Below the pieces are notes generated by a model, which made no database searches, was not told the origin of the DNA, and saw only the letters and a program-made list of their open reading frames with translations. Position numbers and translations under genes: made by a program. DNA of 11,601 bases from Pseudomonadota bacterium. GTDB lineage: Bacteria; Pseudomonadota; Alphaproteobacteria; Acetobacterales; Acetobacteraceae. Positions 5,721 to 11,601 of the stretch are shown here, in pieces; position 1 is the stretch's first letter, and every line of letters begins with the position of its first letter. The stretch spans positions 1 to 11,601 of the forward strand of contig JAKBAQ010000066.1 in NCBI GenBank assembly GCA_021808985.1, in the 5' to 3' direction.

Positions 5721-7116
5721 TCCCCACGCTCTCCGCCGCCGCCGAAGCGCCGGCGAGGCGGCCGAACACCATGGCGTTGCAGATGCCCATGCCGCCGCCG
5801 GAATAACGCTTGCCGACGGTGCAGCCCAGCACCTCGCCCGCCGCGTAGAGGCCGGGGATGACACGGCCGTGCTGGTCCAGCACCTGGGCTTTCTCGTTCA
5901 CGTTCAGGCCCGCGCCGGTTTGGCCGATGACGCTGGCGCGGACCTCACGGGCGTAGAACGGGCCGGTCCGCACGGGGAAGCGCTTTGGCATTTCCTTGAA
6001 GAAACGGGAATCGCGGTGCTGGTCGCAATCGGCGTTATATTGGGCGATGGTGGTTTCCAGGGTCAGCGGGTCAACGCCGATCTGGCTGGCGAGGGCGGCG
6101 ATGGAGCCGGCCTTGACGATTTTGCCGTTGGCGATGCTGGCGCGCAGCAGGTTGTATTCCCAGGTCGGCATCGCCGCGCCGCTATGGTAGGGGTCGGCGA
6201 AGCGCAGATCCTGGCTGGCTTCTTCCAGCGTCGGCTCGTCAAACACCGCGTAGGCGCGGCGCTCGTGCTGGCTGTTCAGCAGATAGCCGGAGACGGCGTA
6301 GGGCGCGGATTCATCCATGAAGCGGAAGCCCGAGCTGTTCACCAGCATGATCCAGGGAGGCAGAAACGCCTCGACCCATTTGCCGAGCCCGCTGGTGGGC
6401 AGCAGCAGGCCGGTATCCTTGCCGACGATGGCCGCGCCGATGCCCTGGCCGAGCTTGATGCCATCGCCCAGAATGAAGGGGGCGGCGTAGTGGACGGCGT
6501 AGGTCCAGTCTCCATGCGCGGCGGCGGTGGGGAAGAATTCGCGGATCATCTCAGGGCTGTTGCCGAAGCCGCCGGTGGTGATGATCACCGCGCCGGCGCG
6601 CAGCTCGGTGCCGCCGGCGCTGACGCCGCTGACGCGGCCGTTCTCGAAAAGCAGTTTATCAACCCGCGTGCCGTAGGCGACCTCGACACCTTCGGCGCCG
6701 GCCGTGTTGATCAGCGCATCGGCCAGCCCGATGCTGGGATGGCCGCGCGGCACTTCCTCAACCCCCGAGCAGACCAGATAATCCGGCGGGAACACCACGC
6801 CCAGCGTGCGCAGCCATTCCAGCGCCGGGCCGCTCTGCTCGCACATGATGCGCATGCTCTGCGGATTGGCCTCCCAGCCGGCCAGGGTCATCACGTAATG
6901 GAACATGGCGTCGGGCGTGTCATCGGGGATGCCGGCCTCGCGCTGCACGCTGGTGCCCGCCGCGTACAGCACCGCGGCGGAATGCGCCGTGGCCCCGCCG
7001 AGCTTGGTGTCAGCTTCCAGCAGCATGACGCTGGCACCCGCCCGCCGGGCCATGATGCCCGCGGCCAGACCCGCGCCGCCGCCGCCAATGATGATGATGT
7101 CAAAATCCTTGGTCAT
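5713..7116 (-). CDS. FAD-dependent dehydrogenase, fumarate reductase/3-ketosteroid dehydrogenase-like (FAD_binding_2)
   Basis: This 467-aa flavoprotein has an N-terminal dinucleotide-binding fold, DFDIIIIGGGGAGLAAG (residues 4-20), with E34 at the end of strand 2. A GGATAHSAA segment follows, as in the fumarate-reductase flavoprotein group. The C-terminus has TGAGLNVNEKAQVLDQHG, GLYAAGEV and RYSGGGMGICNAMVFGR, which close the FAD site in FAD_binding_2 enzymes. Members include fumarate reductases, 3-ketosteroid-delta-1-dehydrogenases and tricarballylate dehydrogenase; dehydrogenation or reduction of a C=C bond next to a carbonyl is the common theme. No signal peptide or heme motif is present, so it is cytoplasmic. 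I placed the start at the ATG at 7116 because a GGGGGA sequence (7124-7129) lies 7 nt upstream; a TTG five codons earlier is less likely. It is the first gene of the operon. Its exact substrate is unknown. Confidence 0.88.
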   Translation of the reverse strand: MTKDFDIIIIGGGGAGLAAGIMARRAGASVMLLEADTKLGGATAHSAAVLYAAGTSVQREAGIPDDTPDAMFHYVMTLAGWEANPQSMRIMCEQSGPALEWLRTLGVVFPPDYLVCSGVEEVPRGHPSIGLADALINTAGAEGVEVAYGTRVDKLLFENGRVSGVSAGGTELRAGAVIITTGGFGNSPEMIREFFPTAAAHGDWTYAVHYAAPFILGDGIKLGQGIGAAIVGKDTGLLLPTSGLGKWVEAFLPPWIMLVNSSGFRFMDESAPYAVSGYLLNSQHERRAYAVFDEPTLEEASQDLRFADPYHSGAAMPTWEYNLLRASIANGKIVKAGSIAALASQIGVDPLTLETTIAQYNADCDQHRDSRFFKEMPKRFPVRTGPFYAREVRASVIGQTGAGLNVNEKAQVLDQHGRVIPGLYAAGEVLGCTVGKRYSGGGMGICNAMVFGRLAGASAAAESVGNG

Positions 7117-7165
7117 GTCGCATTCCCCCAATTTTTGATTTCCGCCGGCGGACGGCCAGCGGTAC

Positions 7166-7190
7166 GCATACGCATGATTTTATAGCATAC
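7166..7190 (-). promoter_or_regulatory. Direct repeat GCATAC-N13-GCATAC in the flavoprotein operon promoter
   Basis: Read on the + strand, GCATAC is at 7166-7171 and 7185-7190, 19 nt apart, with the second followed by GGT, matching the site at 1366-1390. It lies in the 113-nt gap between the rubredoxin stop and the operon start. Here the repeats straddle an extended -10 (7179-7187), a position more typical of a repressor operator than of an activator site. Confidence 0.55.
7179..7187 (-). promoter_or_regulatory. Extended -10 promoter element (TGCTATAAA) of the flavoprotein operon
   Basis: On the minus strand TGC-TATAAA (7187 to 7179) matches an extended -10 (TGn plus a 5-of-6 TATAAT match). 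This is a marked AT-rich island in a GC-rich region, 62 nt upstream of the flavoprotein ATG. The sequence 17 nt upstream (CTGGCG) is a poor -35, as expected for extended -10 promoters. Confidence 0.45.
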
Positions 7191-7229
7191 GGTATCCGGA
7201 CCGCCAGGGCCAGGGGCGTGTTTCAGCCG

Positions 7230-7394
7230 TTAAATCTCTTCCATCACGAACGCGGCCTTGGCGTTGCCGCAATCGGGGCATTCCCAGTCTTCGGGCACAT
7301 CCTCCCAGCGTGTGCCGGGCGCGATGCCGTGCGCGGGCATGCCCAGAGCTTCATCATAGACAAAGCCGCAGAACAGGCAGATGTATTTTTTCAT
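7230..7394 (-). CDS. Rubredoxin (54 aa)
   Basis: The gene encodes a complete rubredoxin, a one-iron electron carrier. It begins MKKYICLFCGFVYDEALG and ends with the second knuckle, WECPDCGNAKAAF. The four iron-binding cysteines are C6, C9, C39 and C42, with the two CxxC-G knuckles 29 residues apart as usual, and the core aromatics Y4, Y13, W30 and W37 are present. The 54-aa length is the normal single-domain size. It starts 10 nt after the P450 stop with GAGG 6 nt before the ATG, so the two are cotranscribed. Rubredoxins usually serve alkane hydroxylases (AlkG) or NO/O2 reductases; here it most likely feeds electrons to the P450, or to the Rieske system. No dedicated rubredoxin reductase is visible. 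Confidence 0.93.
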   Translation of the reverse strand: MKKYICLFCGFVYDEALGMPAHGIAPGTRWEDVPEDWECPDCGNAKAAFVMEEI

Positions 7395-7404
7395 CAAGGG
7401 CCTC

Positions 7405-8598
7405 TCAGGGGGTTTGCCAGCACAGCGGCAGATACTGCACGCGGTTGGCCTTGCCGGGCAGGGAGATGGGCGTCTCGCCGGGTTTGACCTCGAAATCAGG
7501 GATGCGCTTCAGCCACTCGGTGAGGAAGACGCGCAGCTCCGTGCGGGCGAGGAAGGAGCCGATGCACTGGTGCGGGCCACGGCCGAAGACCAGGCTTTTT
7601 TTGTCGGCACGGTCAAAATCCACGGTCATCGCGTTGGGGAAATGTTTTTCATCAACGCCCGCGAAGCTGGTGGCGGTGAGCACGATGTCGCCTTTTTTGA
7701 TGGTGATGCCTTTATATTCCAGATCGCGCGCGGCGACGCGGGCGACATTGGCGATGTGGTGGCGGCGCATCATCTCCTCGATGGCGGGGTTGAGGATCGC
7801 GGGTTCCGCGATCAGCCGTCGGCGGTGGGCGGGGTTGTTCGCGAGGAAGAGGGCCATGAAGCCGAGCATGCTGGCCACCGTGTCTAGCCCGCCGATGATA
7901 AGCAGGCCGCACAGGCCGAGGATTTCCTCGGGCGTGGGGGAGCGGCCGCCATCGACCTTGCCTTGGATGATGGCGCTTATCATGTCATTGCCGGGGTTGG
8001 CGGCGCGGGCGGGGATGATTTTCTCGCCGAGATAGCCGAACAGGCGCCCGAAGGCGGCGGCCTGCTGTTCGGCATCGCCGGAGCGGGTCAGCGTATCGAC
8101 GATTTCCAGCAGATAGGGGGTGTCCTGCTGCGGCAGCTCGCACAGGCTCATGACGATGATGATCGGCATCTTGAGGGCGAATTGGGAGGTGAATTCACAC
8201 TCGCCGGCGGCGTGGAAGCCATCGATCAGCGATATGGTGAGATCGGTGGCGACCTTTTCCAGCGCCGAGATGTTCTTGGGCGTGAAGAAGGGTTGCAGGA
8301 TGGCGCGGAAATCCTTGTGCAGCTGGCCGTCATGCTCGATCATCGTGACCAGGGAGGGGTTGGGCGGCGTGGTCTGATAACGGCTTGAGAAATCCTCCGG
8401 GGTGTTCAGCGCGTGTTCGATGTCTTCATAACGGGTGAGCACCCAGTGGCCGCCGAAATGGGGGGAGTAGAAGATGTCTGGCCCGTCCTGCCAGTTGCGG
8501 AAATGCTGGAAGAGGTCGGTTTCGCCGCGCAGGTCAAAATAGTTGAAGTCCCGCACCAGGGCGGCCGGAACGTGGCCGGGGATGTTGGTTGTGTTCAC
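7405..8598 (-). CDS. Cytochrome P450, P450cam (CYP101)-like
   Basis: This 397-aa soluble class I bacterial P450 has an I-helix GGLDTV (236-241) with the acid-alcohol pair D239/T240, the K-helix ExxR (E275-R278) and the heme-binding loop FGRGPHQCIG (338-347) with C345 as the thiolate ligand. H94 and R98 in the C helix would contact the heme propionate. GGHWVLTR, GLLIIGGLDTV, EWLKRIPDF and the C-terminal LPLCW match P450cam from memory. The loop holding P450cam Tyr96, which binds camphor, is about five residues shorter here, so the substrate should differ. I placed the start at the GTG at 8598 because GAGGAG lies 8 nt upstream (8607-8612). A further-upstream Met (8667) would translate through the promoter and operators. 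It is followed directly by the rubredoxin gene. It presumably hydroxylates a terpenoid or alicyclic compound. Confidence 0.92.
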   Translation of the reverse strand: MNTTNIPGHVPAALVRDFNYFDLRGETDLFQHFRNWQDGPDIFYSPHFGGHWVLTRYEDIEHALNTPEDFSSRYQTTPPNPSLVTMIEHDGQLHKDFRAILQPFFTPKNISALEKVATDLTISLIDGFHAAGECEFTSQFALKMPIIIVMSLCELPQQDTPYLLEIVDTLTRSGDAEQQAAAFGRLFGYLGEKIIPARAANPGNDMISAIIQGKVDGGRSPTPEEILGLCGLLIIGGLDTVASMLGFMALFLANNPAHRRRLIAEPAILNPAIEEMMRRHHIANVARVAARDLEYKGITIKKGDIVLTATSFAGVDEKHFPNAMTVDFDRADKKSLVFGRGPHQCIGSFLARTELRVFLTEWLKRIPDFEVKPGETPISLPGKANRVQYLPLCWQTP

Positions 8599-8642
8599 TT
8601 CGTTTGCTCCTCGTTGATCAGTCAGCCGTTTTCGGTCTTTTA

Positions 8643-8660
8643 ACAGAGTGATCGCTCTGT
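8643..8660. promoter_or_regulatory. TetR-type palindromic operator 1 upstream of the P450 gene
   Basis: ACAGAGTGATCGCTCTGT is an 18-bp palindrome with perfect 6-bp arms (ACAGAG/CTCTGT) and one mismatched pair inside. It lies 45 nt upstream of the P450 GTG, near the expected transcription start. The length and symmetry are typical of TetR-family operators. Confidence 0.6.
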
Positions 8661-8663
8661 TGT

Positions 8664-8692
8664 GCATTACAGAATGATCGCTCGGTAGTCAA
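8664..8692 (-). promoter_or_regulatory. Candidate P450-rubredoxin promoter overlapping operator 2
   Basis: On the minus strand TTGACT (8692-8687, a good -35) is followed 17 nt later by TAATGC (weak -10), or 15 nt later by TGTAAT (8671-8666, a 5-of-6 match at short spacing). Operator 2 falls between the two elements. The -35 is clear; the exact -10 is uncertain. Confidence 0.4.
8669..8686. promoter_or_regulatory. TetR-type palindromic operator 2 upstream of the P450 gene
   Basis: ACAGAATGATCGCTCGGT matches operator 1 at 16 of 18 positions and is more degenerate in symmetry. The two copies are spaced 26 bp start to start. It occupies the spacer of the candidate promoter, so a bound repressor would block RNA polymerase. 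Confidence 0.55.
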
Positions 8693-8744
8693 GCCGCGGG
8701 CGGGTGGTGGACGCGCGGCGCCGGCCGGGCTAGGCAGCCGGGCC

Positions 8745-8762
8745 GTGGCGCCGCGGCGCCAC
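8745..8762. repeat. Perfect GC-rich palindrome upstream of the MYG1-like gene
   Basis: GTGGCGCCGCGGCGCCAC is perfectly self-complementary over 18 bp. It lies 24 nt before the MYG1-like ATG, in a gap shared with the divergent P450 promoter. It could be an operator, a leader hairpin, or chance in GC-rich DNA. Confidence 0.4.
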
Positions 8763-8786
8763 ATGAACGCCTGACTGGAAGCAGAT

Positions 8787-9752
8787 ATGCCGATCGCCCA
8801 CCCTGTTCTCGCCACCCATGGCGGCAAGTTCCATTGCGACGAGGTTTTTGCCTATGCCGTGCTGCGCCTGGCGCTGGGCCTGAGCCAGCCCGGCCTTGAC
8901 CATACGCTGCTGCGCACGCGCAGGCCCGAGCTGATCGAGCAGGCGGATATCGTATGGGATGTGGGCAGCGTGTTCGACCAGGAGCGGGGGCGCTTTGACC
9001 ATCACCAGCGTGGGGCGCCGCTGCGCGCTGATGGGACGCCTTACTCCTCCGCCGGGCTGATATGGCGGGTTTATGGCGAGCGGGCGGTTGGCGCGCTGCT
9101 GCGCGCGGCCGGGGCCGAGGGGTTCAGCGCCGCCATCGCCGCCGAGCTTGATGGCGGGCTGGTGCGGCGGATTGACGAGATTGACAATGGGGTTTCGGCC
9201 AGCGGGCCGGTGAAGCGCGATTCACATGGCCTGGCCGCGCTCATCGATGAGTTCAACCCTTGCTGGGATGATCCGGCGGCGAACGGGCCGGCGGCCGGGG
9301 ATGATGCGTTTTTGGAGGCGGCCGCGTTTGCCGGCGCCGTGCTGGGGCGGCGGGTGGAGACGCTGCGCGCGCGCCATGCCGCCGAGGCCGCCGTGCTGGC
9401 CGCGCATGAGCGCAGCGAGGACCCGCGCCTGCTGATACTGGAGACCGGCATGCCGTGGAAGAATGCCGTCTTCACCCATGAGCTGCCGGTGCTGTTCGCG
9501 GTCTCGCCGGCCTCCAACGGCAACTGGATGCTGGATACCGTGCCGCCTGAGCCGGGCTCGTTCGAGCAGCGGCTGGCCCTGCCAGAAGCCTGGGCGGGGT
9601 TGCAGGCCGAGGAGCTGGCGCGGGAAAGCGGCGTGGCGGATGCCGTGTTCGTGCATGTGCGCCGCTTTGTGGGCGCCGCGAAATCACGCGGGGGGGCGGT
9701 GGCGCTGGCGCGCAAGGCATTGGCTGGAGCAGAGGCGGTGGTGCAGGCGTGA
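8787..9752 (+). CDS. MYG1-family protein (UPF0160), putative DHH-type metal-dependent phosphoesterase/exonuclease
   Basis: The 321-aa protein has the MYG1/UPF0160 signature. It opens with ATHGGKFHCDEVFAYAVL (H11, H16, D18) and then WDVGSVFD (D58) and RFDHHQRGAP (D71, H72, H73), the DHH-type metal-binding residues. RIDEIDNG follows in the middle, and the C-terminal half includes ETGMPWKNAVF and the wall of a second domain. The length is normal for the family. Human MYG1 is reported as a 3'-5' RNA exonuclease; bacterial members are poorly characterised. The ATG has GGAAG about 8 nt upstream. It is divergent from the P450 gene and convergent with TamB, with no evident link to the catabolic genes. 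Confidence 0.88.
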   Translation: MPIAHPVLATHGGKFHCDEVFAYAVLRLALGLSQPGLDHTLLRTRRPELIEQADIVWDVGSVFDQERGRFDHHQRGAPLRADGTPYSSAGLIWRVYGERAVGALLRAAGAEGFSAAIAAELDGGLVRRIDEIDNGVSASGPVKRDSHGLAALIDEFNPCWDDPAANGPAAGDDAFLEAAAFAGAVLGRRVETLRARHAAEAAVLAAHERSEDPRLLILETGMPWKNAVFTHELPVLFAVSPASNGNWMLDTVPPEPGSFEQRLALPEAWAGLQAEELARESGVADAVFVHVRRFVGAAKSRGGAVALARKALAGAEAVVQA

Positions 9753-9835
9753 GGCGTGCCGGCTCTGAACTATAAGAGATTTTTTTAACAGTCTCTGCAA
9801 AAACATTAAGGATAATTCTCAAAAGTTTTTTGGGG

Positions 9836-9864
9836 TCTGGCCCTTTTTGCAAAAAAGGGCCAGA
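9836..9864. terminator. Hairpin B of repeat copy 2, probable bidirectional terminator
   Basis: TCTGGCCC plus five T, GC, six A and GGGCCAGA form a stem of about 13 bp. A T-run (9826-9831) lies on the left side, so it reads as an RNA U-run after an A-rich stem for leftward transcription only. It would help terminate both MYG1-like and TamB transcripts. Confidence 0.5.
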
Positions 9865-9867
9865 ATC

Positions 9868-9897
9868 TTGGGGAGCTTTTTATAAAAAGCTCCCCAA
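9868..9897. terminator. Hairpin A of repeat copy 2, probable bidirectional terminator
   Basis: A perfect 30-bp palindrome, TTGGGGAGCTTTTTA joined to its exact reverse complement. It lies about 60 nt beyond the TamB stop on the minus strand and 115 nt beyond the MYG1-like stop on the plus strand. Confidence 0.5.
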
Positions 9898-9955
9898 ACC
9901 CCGTAAAAATTTTTAATAATTTCAATTTGTTATAAAGGAAACGTTTAAACAGATT

Positions 9956-11601
9956 CTAGTAGTTGAACTGGTAGGTCAGCCCCACGCTGCTGCTGTTGCC
10001 GGTGCGGCTGGTGCCGGTTGAGGATTGCAGTTTAAGCCCCTTGGTGAGGTTGATCTGCACGGTTGCCTGCGTGCCCTGGCCGTTGGTGGCCTGGGTTGCG
10101 CCGAGATAGACCCCCGGCGCGACATAGCGCCCCGCCTCCACCGAGGGCGGGCCGCTGGCGTTGCTGCTGAGGGAAAGCTCGCTCAGGCCCAGGGCGCTGC
10201 GCACGGAATCGAGCGGGTTTGGCAGGCCGCCGCCCAGCCCGGAGATTTGCGCCAGCGCGGCCGCCAGCGAGGCCGTTTGAAACGGCGAGAGGCTGGTGGC
10301 GCTCTGCCCGAACAGCAGCTGGGCCAGGATTTCATCAGAGGGCAAGGGGGGGGTGCTGCTCAGCGTGATCATCGGTTTGGCGGCGGTGCCGCCGACGATG
10401 AGCGTGGCGGTGACGTTGCTGGCGCTGGTGCTGGTGGCTTCCAGGTCCAGCGCGGGCATGAAGCCGGCGCCGTTGAAGCTCACGCTGCCCTTGGTGAAGT
10501 TGAGGTTCTTGCCGGTCAGCGAGAGGTAGCCTCGGATCAGGTCAAAACCGCCTTGGGGGTTGGGGGCGGCAAGCGTGCCGGTGATGTGCGCGTCGCCGCC
10601 AAGCTCGGCGAAAATGCCGTTGCCGCGCACGAAGATCTGGTTGCGGCCGGTGACATGGAGGTTGAGCGCGATATCGGGCGGGGGGGCTGGCGGCGGCGGG
10701 AGCGGCTGGCCGGCGGTGATGATTGGCAGGTCAGCGACGCTGGGCGGCAGGGATTGGGAAATGTTGATGTCCGCTTTTTTGATGTTCACGTTGCCGGCCA
10801 GCAGCATGTTGCCGCGTAATGACCCGGTGAGGGAGAGGGCGGCGTCGGCGCTGCCGTTCAGATTGTCGGAGACGATGGGGCTGGCGTTGTGGGCGTCGAG
10901 GATGAGGGTGAGCGGCATGGCCGCCGCGCCGAGATCCAGCGTGCCGTGGCCGGTGAGCTGGCCCGCCCCGGCGGTGGCTTGAAAGGTTTGCAGGTTGAGC
11001 GTGCGCCCCGCTACCTGCATGCGCGCGGCCATGTGTGTGAGGTTGAGGCCGGTGCCGATGTCCTGAACGCCGCCATTTTCCAGCGTGGCGCCGCCGCTGG
11101 CCAGCGGTGAGGCGGCGGGGCCGCTCAGGGTTATGTCCGCCTTCACCGTGCCGCTTGCCATCATGTCCCGCGCGGCCAGCAGCGGATCGAGCAGGCGCAG
11201 ATCGGCCTGGCCGGTGAGGTGCAGGTTAAGCGGGCGGGCGGCGCTGAGGGGCAGCTGGCCGGTGGCGGCCAGGTGCAGGGAGGGACCGGCGGTGAGCGCC
11301 GCACGCACGCGGGCGTTCTGGCCCGCCAGCGTGGCGGCGGCGCTGAAGGACGCCGCCGGCAAGGACGCCGCCGGGCCGGAAGGGAGTCTGATGTTTTGCC
11401 CGCTGAGGGTGAGCTGGCCCGCGGGAGCGGCCAGGCTGCCGCTGAGGGCGGCGCTGGCCGAGAGCGTGCCGGCGGCTTGCGTGCCTGGCAGCAAGAGGCT
11501 GGCCAGGCTGGCGGGCAGGCTGGTTGCATCCAGCCGCGCGTTGAGCCGGGGGGTGAGCGTGCCATTCAGCGAGACCTGCCCGCCATTCACATTCATGTTG
11601 A
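9956..11601 (-). CDS. tamB: Translocation and assembly module protein TamB, C-terminal part (partial)
   Basis: The gene reads in from beyond the right edge; about 547 codons are visible and the frame is still open at the window end, so the Met near 11596 is internal. TamB proteins are usually more than 1000 aa, anchored in the inner membrane and spanning the periplasm as a long beta-helical groove that works with the outer-membrane protein TamA in phospholipid transport and outer-membrane protein assembly. The visible part is made of repeating hydrophobic beta strands rich in Ala, Leu, Gly, Ser and Thr. It carries the C-terminal DUF490/TamB hallmarks: ELGGDAHITGTLAAPNPQGG, KGSVSFNG, LPSDEILAQLLFGQS followed by SPFQTASLAAALAQISG, and the aromatic last residues LTYQFNY. 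It is probably a housekeeping envelope gene marking the edge of the catabolic cluster. Confidence 0.9.
   Translation of the reverse strand, partial: NMNVNGGQVSLNGTLTPRLNARLDATSLPASLASLLLPGTQAAGTLSASAALSGSLAAPAGQLTLSGQNIRLPSGPAASLPAASFSAAATLAGQNARVRAALTAGPSLHLAATGQLPLSAARPLNLHLTGQADLRLLDPLLAARDMMASGTVKADITLSGPAASPLASGGATLENGGVQDIGTGLNLTHMAARMQVAGRTLNLQTFQATAGAGQLTGHGTLDLGAAAMPLTLILDAHNASPIVSDNLNGSADAALSLTGSLRGNMLLAGNVNIKKADINISQSLPPSVADLPIITAGQPLPPPPAPPPDIALNLHVTGRNQIFVRGNGIFAELGGDAHITGTLAAPNPQGGFDLIRGYLSLTGKNLNFTKGSVSFNGAGFMPALDLEATSTSASNVTATLIVGGTAAKPMITLSSTPPLPSDEILAQLLFGQSATSLSPFQTASLAAALAQISGLGGGLPNPLDSVRSALGLSELSLSSNASGPPSVEAGRYVAPGVYLGATQATNGQGTQATVQINLTKGLKLQSSTGTSRTGNSSSVGLTYQFNY

Larger units (their letters stand above)
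9800..9922. repeat. Double-hairpin intergenic repeat, copy 2 (inverted relative to copy 1)
   Basis: The reverse complement of this ~123-bp element matches 2893-3014 almost end to end, with about four substitutions and three single-base indels. It sits between the converging MYG1-like and TamB stop codons, just as copy 1 sits between the converging Rieske and TetR genes. Both stems are kept, including a compensating length change in hairpin A, where the stem is extended by one A/T pair. Confidence 0.85.

Noticed and set aside
5721..5864. A 48-codon N-terminal extension of the BoxA-like reductase
   Set aside because: The extra sequence is Arg/Ala-rich and is the flavoprotein gene read in another frame; BoxA homology starts after the ATG at 5720.
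5587..7185. A 532-codon open frame on the plus strand opposite the flavoprotein gene
   Set aside because: It lies antisense to a well-supported flavoprotein and reads as low-complexity Gly/Ala/His/Gln sequence without motifs; a codon-bias shadow.
8599..8667. A 23-codon N-terminal extension of the P450
   Set aside because: It would run through the promoter and operator 1; the GTG at 8598 has a strong ribosome-binding site at proper spacing.
9764..9797. A weak AGAGA/TCTCT inverted repeat after the MYG1-like stop
   Set aside because: The five-base arms around a T-rich loop are too short; the adjacent long hairpins explain termination better.

Overview
The window looks like chromosomal DNA from a high-GC Gram-negative bacterium, most likely an alphaproteobacterium. 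The support is a TamB-type envelope protein, a BoxA-type reductase, a P450cam-like cytochrome and an FNR/FixK-class box. The AT-rich palindromic intergenic repeat reminds me of acidophilic Acetobacteraceae (Acidocella/Acidiphilium type), but that is recollection, not a search result. I see no RNA genes, transposases, phage genes or CRISPR arrays.

Layout. Bases 1-2889 (+ strand) hold the end of a phytoene-desaturase-like FAD oxidoreductase, a 78-aa conserved-looking small protein, a SnoaL/NTF2-like protein and a Rieske non-heme iron oxygenase alpha subunit. The Rieske gene has its own leader with two GCATAC direct repeats and a perfect FNR-class box. Bases 3015-7116 (- strand) form a tight four-gene operon, in transcription order: an FAD_binding_2 (fumarate reductase/ketosteroid dehydrogenase-like) flavoprotein, a BoxA-like 2x[4Fe-4S]/FAD/NAD(P)H reductase, an SDR dehydrogenase and a TetR regulator. 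Its promoter carries the same GCATAC direct repeats at the same 19-nt spacing as the Rieske leader. Bases 7230-8598 (- strand) encode a P450cam-like cytochrome P450 followed 10 nt later by a 54-aa rubredoxin. This pair sits behind a promoter region with two near-identical 18-bp palindromes of TetR-operator type. Bases 8787-9752 (+) encode a MYG1-family DHH-type protein, and 9956 to the window end (-) encode the C-terminal part of TamB. The last two look like housekeeping genes at the edge of the accessory cluster.

Interpretation. Two oxygenases (Rieske and P450), two candidate electron donors (BoxA-like reductase and rubredoxin), two flavoprotein dehydrogenases, an SDR and a SnoaL-like protein make up an oxidative catabolic cluster for a hydrophobic, probably alicyclic, terpenoid or steroid-like substrate. 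The substrate is inference. The most unusual points are a BoxA-type reductase with no BoxB or BoxC in view but with a Rieske oxygenase nearby, a P450cam-like enzyme paired with a rubredoxin instead of a [2Fe-2S] ferredoxin, and the shared regulatory repeats. Both convergent gene junctions (Rieske/TetR and MYG1/TamB) are filled by inverted copies of one ~122-bp double-hairpin repeat, which probably acts as a bidirectional terminator.
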